The notes under the pieces: generated by a model
The model's input: the letters and a program-made list of their open reading frames with translations, nothing else
Told to the model about the DNA's origin: nothing
Database searches by the model: none
NCBI RefSeq assembly: GCF_030704535.1
Contig: NC_081810.1
Location: 5,551,501 to 5,615,500 of the forward strand
Source: Vitis vinifera
Lineage: Eukaryota > Streptophyta > Magnoliopsida > Vitales > Vitaceae
Length of the DNA: 64,000 bases
Reading direction: 5' to 3'
In this document: one piece after another, positions 40,694 through 50,135 of the stretch
Position numbering within the stretch: the stretch's first letter is position 1
Layout of the letters: each line of letters starts with the position of its first letter
Position numbers and translations under genes: made by a program

Positions 40694-42938
40694 CCACCCC
40701 CACTAGCACACACAATAGTCCAGAAAGAATATGTTCTTTATGTTTATCAATCTTTACTCTCATGGCTAAATGATTTTTCTATAGTTTTTCCATGATTATT
40801 CACTATGTTCTCTGATCATCCAACAAGGTTCAATAGCATGTGGATCATTTGATTGCCCTAAAATTTATCAGAAGATCTCTTTGGTGGAACATGTTGAATA
40901 TTGGTCTTAAAAATCTGTTGCTCTCAGTATCATGTAATTCTTCTCAGTATTAAATGTGGAAAAGGAAATCCCCATCTCACAGAAAGATTTTTCTTTTGAA
41001 AGATACTTGAATTTCTTCTGCTGTCTTTGACTAGGCTACTTGTTCCTCTTATCTTTTGTCAGAGGGCTAAAACAACCTTTATTTTTTCATGTGCAGGTTC
41101 AAGTTCTTGGCAAAATCCAACATCCTCATCTGGTGACTCTGATTGGTGCAAGCCCAGAAGCATGGTCACTAGTATATGAGTATTTGCCCAATGGGAGCCT
41201 CCAAGATCGCCTTTTTCGGAAGAGCAACAACTCTCCCCTAACATGGAAGGTCCGAGCACGGATCATCACTGAAATATCGAGTGCCCTTCTCTTCTTGCAC
41301 TCTTGCAAACCTGAAAAGATAGTCCATGGCAATCTGAGACCTGAGAACATCCTTCTTGGTTCTGATCTTCGCTGCAAGATATGTGATTTTGGAATTTGTA
41401 GACTTGTCTCTGATGAAACCCTTCGTTGTCCAAGTTTCCGCCGCAATGCTGAGCCAAAGGGTGCTTTTCCATATGAGGATCCAGAGTTGTATAGGACTGG
41501 AGTCCTGACAACCAAGTCTGACATTTACTCCTTTGGAGTAATCATTCTACAGTTACTCACTGGAAGGCCTCCTGTGGGTTTGGCCAGTGAGGTGCGCAAG
41601 GCAGTTTCATGTGGGAAATTAGCATCAATTTTGGATTCTTCAGCTGGAGTATGGCCTACACATGTGGCAAGCAGATTGGCGGACCTGGCACTGAGATGCT
41701 GTGAATTGAACAGTAGGGACAGACCAGAGCTAAAACCAACTCTGGTTAGGGAACTGGAGCAGTTGCATGTTTCAGAAGAGCAACCAGTTCCATCTTTCTT
41801 TTTGTGCCCTATCCTTCAGGTATGCAATTCTTCTCATTTGTTACAAGCAAAAGAGTGAAAGCCATATTTTGATATTTTATGATAATTGACGAAGCTTGAA
41901 TCCAAAACCTCCAAGTAGAAGAACTCTGATACGATATTAACTAACAGTTGCACCAAAAGTTTAAGCTCTTGGTAAATTACCAACAATGTTCAAACTAAGA
42001 CTTAATTGACTAATTGACAAGCAACTTGTGAGTTGTGACAACTTGAGCTTGCTTCTTCCTTTCTTCCTGTGTCTCTGTTTTTTTATATGCTCTTTTCTTC
42101 TAATTTTATTTTTTTTTAAAAAAATTTTAAATCAGAAACAAATAATTCACTTGAGCTTTCTTTTAATGTGTTCTATTCAAACTTCTTCATCAGCCGCAAA
42201 CTAGTCGAGATTAAGCAGGAACTCCAGGCTTCACTGCTAAATGTAACGACTACCAAGTTCTTGCTAAACTGGGTTTGACGTGCTTAGGCTCATGAATTGA
42301 AGGAGATCCCTGTTATCCATAGTTAAATTCAAAAGCTTAAGAACACACCTAAAGGAACCCCTTGGGAAGTTGTTTGTTTTACATTAGGGATGTCTGGCTG
42401 GTGAGCAGGTGTGACTGGCCTGAATTAATTTTGTTTGAAAGTTATAGTCTCAGACATGCTCATGAAGAAGCAAAATTCTAGTTTATGGAACCTTGGGTGG
42501 TTGTCTTGGGCTTGAATGTAGTTTGGCTGAGCTAATCTGAAATTGCATGCGACTCAGATGGGCTTGGCTGATATATACAATACATCTTACCTCTGTCATG
42601 GATCTGAAGATGTTAAAATGCCTACCAAGAGCTAGATATTTTAAAATCATGAGTTCTATATAGCAAAAAGCATTTAGCCCTTTTTTACTGTTATCATAGG
42701 GGCGAAACTATGATGTTATGCTAACATTCTTCATGTGGCTCACACATGCTTTCAGGACATAATGCACGATCCTCATGTGGCAGCAGATGGCTTCACTTAT
42801 GAAAAAGAAGCCTTGCTTGGGTGGTTGGAAAATGGCCGGGAAACCTCTCCAATGACCAATTTGAGATTGAGTCACTTGCATCTTACTCCCAACCATTCAC
42901 TGAGATCTACAATTCAAGACTGGCTTTGCAAATCATGA
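34787..42938 (+). CDS. PUB33-type protein: USP domain, coiled coil, kinase-like domain and U-box; 836 residues
   Basis: Seven exons: 34787-35069, 35556-35674, 35852-35964, 38935-39472, 40100-40651, 41097-41819 and 42756-42938. Phases agree at every junction. Residues about 50-215 form a universal-stress-protein-like domain. Residues about 315-455 are a charged coiled coil. The kinase-like domain starts about residue 493 with the Gly loop GQGGNGSVYKG and the VAIK lysine (residue 519). The C-terminal U-box (about 770-836) starts CPILQDIMHDPHVAADGFTY and should recruit E2 enzymes. The catalytic loop reads HGNLRPEN, so the usual Asp is Asn at residue 614, although DFG (632-634) is intact. Family members are U-box E3 ligases of the receptor-like cytoplasmic kinase group. 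Here kinase activity is doubtful while E3 activity is likely. Intron 3 is 2,970 bp and contains a G20 run and a foldback element. The donor of exon 5 (GTCGCC) is weak. Confidence 0.9.
36901..36920 (+). repeat. Run of 20 G in intron 3 of the U-box gene
   Basis: Twenty consecutive G, embedded in a wider G-rich stretch (about 36882-36938). G homopolymers this long are rare in plant DNA and could form quadruplexes in DNA or in the unspliced RNA. Run length is also prone to sequencing error. Confidence 0.85.
37286..37492. mobile_element. Foldback MITE-like element in intron 3 of the U-box gene
   Basis: Two arms of about 85 bp are imperfect inverted copies. The left arm has GCTAAATACACTTGACC and ATTGGTTTGAAATTTTATCAA. 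The right arm has TTGATAATATTTAAAACCAAT and TAGGTGTATTTAGCC. The loop is short. Target duplications were not settled. It is a non-coding element, probably a MITE. Confidence 0.7.
40661..40693. repeat. CT/CA compound microsatellite in intron 5 of the U-box gene
   Basis: A CT run of about 17 bases passes directly into a CA run of about 16 bases. It starts only 9 bp after the exon 5 donor. Confidence 0.9.
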
Positions 42939-43340
42939 AGTCTCCTGCATGTATGCGTGTACATAGTCTCTGTTCTTTCTTTGTGTACAGAGGTGTATTC
43001 TTAGATAGTCACCATTGTAGATCAGGCATTGATGATTCACTAGCGGGTTTGGGTTATTTTCTTGTTAAAATGAGGTCATGAACTCCAACCCAAAAAGGGA
43101 AAAATAAAACTTTATAGACCATATGTGAAATGGAAATCTTAATATTACCTGTATGATGATACTCAGATTCTTTGCTGTTATTGAATTCTGTTCTATTTCA
43201 ACATAATCTTTTTTTTTGTCAATCAAAATAGTTATAGTCAATGTCAGAAGTTCCTTTAAAACATAAATAGAACAGAACCTCACCATTGATATTCTTCTGT
43301 CTAGAATCTAACATTAAAGCCCACACACACACCATAGCAG
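42939..43340. other. Spacer between convergent stop codons
   Basis: This is the 3' UTR of the U-box gene and part of that of the ENTH gene. No separate feature is visible. Confidence 0.6.
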
Positions 43341-43598
43341 GAAACACAGAACGCTTGTCCATATGGTAAAGTAGCTTGCAGACAACTTCAGTCATGTATG
43401 CTATAATCTAGTTCCTCGACATCCCTGCAAGCTTTCAATGCCATTCTCCTCTATAGAATGTATCCTTCAAAGCCCACATAGGACCACAGGCAAAACAGAA
43501 CCTTGGCTCTTCTATGTATGATGAAGAGGCTTGCAGACTTCACTTGTATATACCATAATCTAGTTCCTCAGCATCCTTGCAGGATTTCATTTCTGGTT
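43341..43598. repeat. Tandem duplication covering the end of the ENTH coding region
   Basis: Sequence at about 43341-43446 is repeated at about 43491-43598, offset about 150 bp. The shared landmarks are GCTTGCAGAC and ATAATCTAGTTCCTC (at 43403 and 43555), followed by CATCC(C/T)TGCA. The right copy includes the stop codon (43568-43570) and the last codons of the ENTH gene. The left copy lies in its 3' UTR and is diverged. Confidence 0.75.
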
Positions 43599-44852
43599 GA
43601 AAGCAGTGATGCTGTGGTTTGATTCTCAGCGTGATTGAAGGGGTGATCTTCATCCACAGAAACTGCTGTCCTTGGCTCATTTCTGTTACCATCCAAAAGA
43701 GGCTTAGACTCCCCTGTGCAACTCCATTCATGTAGGTCTCTCACTACAAGTACCATGTTCTCTTTGAAACTAGTTTGGTTTTCGCATTTCTTGAGTATGT
43801 CTCCATTACTAAAACTACCCCAGGTGTTAGAATTCTCAGCTTTCTCGCCAACAGCCAGTATGGCATTATCTTCTTGTGTTTGCTGTGATTTTCCAACCCC
43901 TCTTCTGGTTGAGCCTTCATCACTGGTTAACTGATTTTCATCATCACTTAAATGTGAAGTACACCTTCCATGGAAGGATGATTCACGCAAAATTCCTTGC
44001 GCTGAGGAAGACTTCTGGGTGAAGCTCCCGAAGCCTTTAATCCCTCTCGTTAGCTTTCTAGCTCGGTTCCTTTCTTCCTTGAGAAGAGGCCCTTTCTGGA
44101 GCAACTTCAATACCCTCTCAGATTTCTTCCTAACAGTCAGGCCCCAGTTGAATCTGCGCTTAGAAACATCAGAGCATGAGATAACCAATCCTAATACTAA
44201 TAACACAAACCCAGAAAAAAGTAAAATCAAAACAGACCCTTTCTCATCTATGTACTGAAAACTTCCCATCTCCTCAATGACACCTTTCTCACTCTGAAAC
44301 TCGCCTGCAACACTCTCTGGCCCATGAGTCAGCAGGTGCTCAAGGAGGATCAGAGAATTGTAAAAGGCCCTCCAATTCTTCCTATCAAATCTCAACAATC
44401 TGATGCCGAATAAACAAAGAAAAAACAAAAAGATAATACATATCATTACAAGCTTAGACACAGGAACACAGATCAAAAACAAAGAAAGCCAGAAGGCAAA
44501 AAAGAACCTGTTGTGCAGAATCTCCACAATTCTCCCATAATCATCCACTTCAAAGGCCGCCCTCGATATCAAGCCCATGGTTCTCGTGTCCGCAGACCAA
44601 GGATTCCCACCAGTGACCTCCTCCGTCAACCTTCAAATAGAGAAACAACACAGCACCATTCAAAATCAAGGAAAAACAAAAAATCACGTAAATCATAAAA
44701 GATGCTCACAGTTGTGCAGGTGTAACATCCGTAAGAGCCAATCTAGCAGTCTTGATCTTCTCCTTGAAGAAGAAAGAAGCCTGTTTCTTGAACTCATGGA
44801 AAAAGGGTGCACCCATGTTCCTGCCACCACTGTTGCCGCCCAAGCTTGACAT
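43568..44852 (-). CDS. ENTH-domain (epsin-like) protein, 337 residues, four exons
   Basis: Exons in transcript order: 44852-44710, 44630-44508, 44399-44238 and 44153-43568. Splicing gives an N-terminus MSSLGGNSGGRNMG, then a helical ENTH domain over about residues 16-160. Landmarks are EFKKQASFFFKEKI, VTGGNPWSADTRTMGLI, RFDRKNWRAFYNSLILLEHL and FNWGLTVRKKSERVLKLL. After the LTRGIKGFGSF motif (about residues 181-191) the tail is Ser-rich and unstructured. Clathrin-box or NPF motifs are not obvious. ENTH domains bind phosphoinositides and act in clathrin-coated vesicle formation at the plasma membrane or trans-Golgi; the assignment to that role is by family. The genomic frame also stays open through introns 2 (108 nt) and 3 (84 nt). 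I treat them as introns because the domain is continuous only when they are removed and both have GT-AG ends. Confidence 0.87.
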
Positions 44853-45714
44853 CTCTGAAATGAAATAAGCAAAAGAACTGAAAACTTGGAAATATCTTAG
44901 ACCTTTGGGATGAGAGCAGATGGAATTGGCGTAAGCTTATTAGCATAAACAACCATTTCAACAGTGGCTGCAACAAATGCAACAATACCTACTCTCTTTT
45001 ATATCAGAAAAAAATAAAAGGAGTGAGGATTTGCAGATGTAATGAGAAGAAGAAGAGGACAAAAGAGAGGAGAATTCAAAGGAGTGATTCTAGAGGAGAA
45101 GAATTCAAAGGCGAGCAGGGTCATATGGTTGGGGGCGAGATGGACATTTCCAAGTTGACGCAAAGATGTGGAAAGGTGTGATTTAGTCTTTCCAATTTAC
45201 ATGCCAAAAAGTTTGTATACAAATGTGGATGATCAAAGTCAAGTTCCGTGTTGTGATGGAGCTCTGTGGGCTCTTTGGTATGGATTTGAATTTATGGCTT
45301 GAGGTTGGATTTTAGAATATGGAAATAATTTCGTCAGCCCATGTTTTTGACCGTTCTGTCTTGGTCCTAAGAAAATTTGAAAATGGAATTAGATTAAGTG
45401 CATTCGGTAAAACTTAATAAATGTTTAAAAATGTCTTTAAATTAAATTATATTTAAATTATTGAATCATATCAAGAATATACTTGACCGAGCTTCTCTTT
45501 GAATTCTTTTATCTAAAAGTATTTTTTTTAGAGAATTATCAAGAAATGATTTTTCGGTATTTCAAAAGTATATACTATTTTCTACAATTTGATAAATACC
45601 TATTTTTTCTTAAAAAAACATTTATCGAATTAGAAATGTTTTTTTAAACACACTAACAATGTTAAGTTCTTAAGTTAATTTATTAAATTTATTTTTATTT
45701 TTAAATTGCAATAT

Positions 45715-45841
45715 TAAGAGTGCGTTTAGAAGTAATTTTAAAAAGCGTTTTTAGTATTTTTACTATTCGAATAATAAAAATTTTTAAGTATCAAAAATAT
45801 TAAAAACACTTCCTAAAATCATTACCAAACATGCTCTAAGT
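45715..45841. repeat. Foldback (MITE-like) element, copy C
   Basis: The left end TTAAGAGTGCGTTTAG is inverted at the right end (ACCAAACATGCTCTAAG). The arms continue inward: AGCGTTTTTAGTATTTTT on the left against AAATATTAAAAACACTT on the right. This is the clearest inverted-repeat member of the family also seen at 3772-3883 and 22605-22764. Confidence 0.65.
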
Positions 45842-47804
45842 TACTAAACATATTAATATGATTAAGAACTTATTTGAATAAAGAGTTTTTAATCCTTCCA
45901 GAAATGTTAAAAGTGTTTTCTAAAATTACTATCAAATACATTCTAATAACTTAAACTTAATAAATATTTAATAATTTAAGATTATTTTAAATTAAATTAT
46001 ATTTAAATTATTGAATTATATTAAGAGTGTGTTTCACAACATTTTTTTTTGAAGTATTTTATTTAAAAGTGTTTTTGAGATAATCATCTATTTGAGTTTT
46101 TTTTTAGGTCACACATCATAAATGATTTTTTAACATTTTAAAAGTGCCTTTTTTTTTTTTATAATTTTACCAAACAATAATTTTTCTTCAAAAATATTTT
46201 TTAAGTTAGAAGTGTTTTTTAAAACATTGCAAAATGGATTTTAAATTATTAAGTTAATTTATTAAAATTATCTCACTTATTTAACTCTTTTATATAAAGA
46301 TTAAATAATTAAAATATATGAAAGTTTTATATGAATTTTAATTATATTTGACTTTAGTAAAATCAAATATGAGAAAAAAAATTATTTTTTTTCTCTCTTA
46401 ATATTTTCAAAAAACCAAACATAAATAAATTTATTTTAAAAAATATTATTTAAAGATGTATAAATCTACATTAATTTTTTCATACCTTGTCAAGAAATAT
46501 CAAACTATTAACATAGACTAAATAAATACAATTTTAAAAATATAATTATAATAAATAATAATAAAAAAATCATTTTTATTTCCTATTTAGACTCATTTAT
46601 AACAATAGCACTAATAAAATGAATGATTTAAATGAGTAGGCAAAGCTATAGAAGTGGATGGCCCATCCAAACTCCAAATAAAAGCTTCAATGTTGGGTGC
46701 AATCCACATCAAAATTCATAACGACCTCCCACCAAATATATTCAGACTTTCCAAACACGACAAATATATTCCCATTTTATTTTATTAATATTTAATCATT
46801 TATAAGTCTTGGACTCTTGGGATTGAAAATATCCAAATTCAAAATCATCATTTGACACGTGGAATTAAGTGGTCCTTCACGTCACACTTGGAGTTGTCAT
46901 CAAAGGTGAGCGGCTGTCTGACGCTGTTATCATTTAAAAAATTCTCAAATAACGAAAATAATTTTTAAAAACAGTTTAATATTTTAAAAATAATTTTATA
47001 AAATAAGTTTTTTCTTTAAAAACCTAAAATATTTTTAATATTTTTAAAAATAATTTTATATTTAATATTTTATTTTATTTCTTTTATAATTATAAAAAAT
47101 AAAAAATAATAAAAAATAATTAAAAAATGTTAATCAAAACATCCTATTTTCTATTTCTAATCATAGAAAATAAAAAATAGAAAATTATTCTAAAAAACAA
47201 TTCCCAAATATGTCATAAATTACCAAAATTATCAAATTTTATTTATTTGTGCTAAATTATTAAATAATGCCAAATTGATTTGTTGGGCCCTAATCCAATT
47301 GTAATGACATGACATTTTCTAACTAGAATACTTGGAAAAGCTTGTAATTCATCCATCAATTAAGAATTATTGAAGAAGTCAAATGAAAATAATGTCACTA
47401 TTACGTGGGACCAAACAAAAGAGACCATTTTAAATGGAATGTGAGTGAATTGTTTTGAAATTATTGAAATGCGTACAAGAAGTTTAGGCTAATGAAAGAA
47501 GCGTTGCAGCTGGTGGTTGGGTTAGAACTTAGAAGAGATAATTCCTATATATACATGTATAGGAAGAGAAGTCCTTCAAGAGTTCTTGAACCTTCAAATC
47601 TTCTAGAAATCTTTCCCAAAAGATGAGAGTGGTGGCAAACACGTCCACCCAGCGTTTTCTTGCATGGATTGGAGTGTTTCCTACCTATTTCTATAAACAA
47701 ATGCTCTGCCCTTTGTCTAATTGGCAAAGGTTTACCATGAAGGTGCTCACCCACCTAATCTATTCCATAATTCTCGGCATTTTCCATTATATTATTAACC
47801 TATT

Positions 47805-48840
47805 GGGGGTGTTTGGTACACGAAAATGGGGAGCGGGAATAGACATTTTATTAATTTTCTCCCTTATTCCTATAAATAAATGATAAGAAAGCAGAAATTG
47901 AATAAAAAATTATTCAAGTAGAAATCAAATTCAACTTATAAGTTTGGATTTGAATTCATAAAAAATAGGTGGTATTCTGATTCATTAAACTCATTTGATA
48001 ATATAAAATAACCTAAATTTACTATTTTACCCTCTTATCTCATTCTTGTATCAAATGATCTAAATTTACTATTTTACCCTCTTATCTCATTTTTCAAGCC
48101 CGATGTTTATCTTCTTTGCAAAGCTAGATACTCATTCATCATCCACTTCTATGCAACAAGTGATTCTCCAATCAATCAAACTTTCTATGACATTTAGAAA
48201 AAAAAATTTCTAGACCATAATTTTTTTTATTAAAAAAAAACGAATATTTAAATTTTTTTAAAGTTATGGATTTTATTGGACATGATACTTGTTGAAAATT
48301 AGAATGAAAATTGAATTCTTTTATTTCCTTTTTTGGAAATAGGAAAAATATTTGCTAGCTTTGAGAATTTAAATGTTATAATAAATATATATATATATAT
48401 ATTTTTTTTTTGGTAAAATATAATTTTATAACTACTTAAGCATGACAAATTATTCAAATTTTTAATAAAAATAATAATTGAATATTTGTATATTAGGGTT
48501 ATATGATTTTTTATAGTTAATCTTTTATTTATTGAGTATATATATATATTTAGTCTTATTATTTAATAAAAAAAAACTCTCAAAATTTATTTTTTAAAAA
48601 TAAAAATAAAAATAAAAAATTATTTTAAATTATATGGAAGAATATTATTGTAAATTTATTTCTTTTTAATTTTCATTCCTATTATTATCAAACATTGGAA
48701 TGGAAACAAATAATCATTCCAATCTTACATTTCTAAGTTCATCAAAATGCTAGAAATGGAATCATCAAATTCATTTATATCATAGAAATGGAAGTAATAT
48801 ATTCATTTCCATTCCTTATTCCGACCTACCATACACCCCC
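47805..48840. mobile_element. Candidate non-autonomous DNA transposon, about 1.04 kb
   Basis: The left end is GGGGGTGTTTGGTA and the right end, read inverted, is GGGGGTGTATGGTA, a short terminal inverted repeat with one mismatch. The interior is AT-rich and non-coding. It contains a 47-bp tandem duplication (starts 48013 and 48060). No convincing target duplication was found, so the boundaries could be off by a few bases. Confidence 0.45.
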
Positions 48841-50135
48841 TAAATGTTCAACCTCCTTTTAGCCAAGAGACTACCCACCATCAATCAGACTTCAAACCAG
48901 GCTGAAAAAGATTTCAGATGGATGATAGATGATGCCAAACTAGAATTTCAAATCCCAGGGAATGGAAATGAAACTGGGAGTCTTCAGAATGCAGCTGCAA
49001 TGCCAACCTTTCAGATGTTTCCAGACTTGGTTTTCCAGTCCAGTAATTGGGCCGATGTCGGTCGGCCCAAACCACGATTGAATGAGCAGCGTGCAAAGCA
49101 ATTTTTTTGGGCGTGGTGTAGGTCTTGAAGCCCATTAGCTGTGTTCAAAATACAGAGTGTGAAATTGTTGTGGATGATGATGGTATGAAATCTGGGAATT
49201 GTTTGGATAGGAACCATAGGCTAAAGAAATATTGCATGAAATTAATGACAAAATGACAGGTTTTTATTACTGATGAGTCTGATACCAACCTCTTCCAACT
49301 GCAATGCATTTACTCCCCATTCAGAAGTAGTTAGTAGTTAAGAGATTTATGATCAACTGACCCACATGGGCTCGGCCTCCTCTGGTCTCTTCCCGTTAGG
49401 CTCTTGTTGTGCCACGTTCTAACAATGATCACTTCTGCAGAAGCTTTGACTCATCACAGGAAATGGACAGCAATTTGATTTTGATTATTAATGACTTAAC
49501 ACTTTTTACCAAAAGTTCTTGTCAAAGAGAGCATGAACAAGAAGAAAAACAGAACAAGGAATTGTATAGGGCCACATGATTCTTCAAATTCAGCCCCTAA
49601 GTTTTAAGGTGTATGCTTCTTACTTTTTTCTCATTCAGATTTAGCTGAAAGTCTTCGGTCTTCCATCTCCTGAGAAATGAAGTTCTTTTGAGCTTTTCTT
49701 TTACAAAAATAAAAATAAAAATTCCTCATCGGACTGAGAAGAGACAGACCCAAAGACTTTGGAAGAAACCAATAATTGAATTTGTTCAAAACATGAATTA
49801 CAACAAGATGTGGAGGAGGCCGAAACCTAAACATTTGCTTGTAAAAAGAACTAAAAGAAATGGATGGTGATGCCTATGAACAAAACCCCTTTTTAAGGAA
49901 TGTCATTTATTAGAAAATTACAATTTTCTATGACAGTTTATAATCAACACGAACCAGATTTGTACGCCTTTACACACCTTACCACCCAGTAGATCACACA
50001 GCCAACTCTCCAGACTGTCCAGGGAGCTTAATTGGTATAATACAAAGGTGACAAGGAAAAAAACACAGCCAAAACGGAAATGCCCGACTTTTTTAAACCG
50101 ACGTCTCTATAACTTCTATCTGTGGTTTTCTTTAC

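Larger units (their letters stand above)
44853..50135. other. Upstream region of the ENTH gene and long AT-rich intergenic DNA
   Basis: The first 250 bp probably hold the ENTH 5' UTR and promoter. From 45.4 to 47.2 kb foldback repeats dominate (best copy 45715-45841). A candidate transposon lies at 47805-48840. At 49048-49070 GGGCCGA...TCGGCCC forms an interrupted palindrome. Several open frames of 60-95 codons (for example 47623-47883 and 48844-49128) resemble nothing known and are not called. The 3' UTR of the PP2C gene would lie just left of 50136. Confidence 0.5.

Noticed and set aside
43568..44629. A single 353-codon unspliced protein with membrane segments on the minus strand
   Set aside because: The hydrophobic inserts interrupt the conserved ENTH domain, have GT-AG borders, and the apparent start is a TTG. 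Splicing restores the domain, so they are called introns; possible retention is listed as a finding.
47623..47883. 86-codon plus-strand open frame with hydrophobic stretch
   Set aside because: It runs across the proposed left end of the 47805-48840 element and matches no known family.
48844..49128. 94-codon open frame with an ordinary composition
   Set aside because: No known motif, and it starts just outside a candidate transposon end. Insufficient support for a gene.
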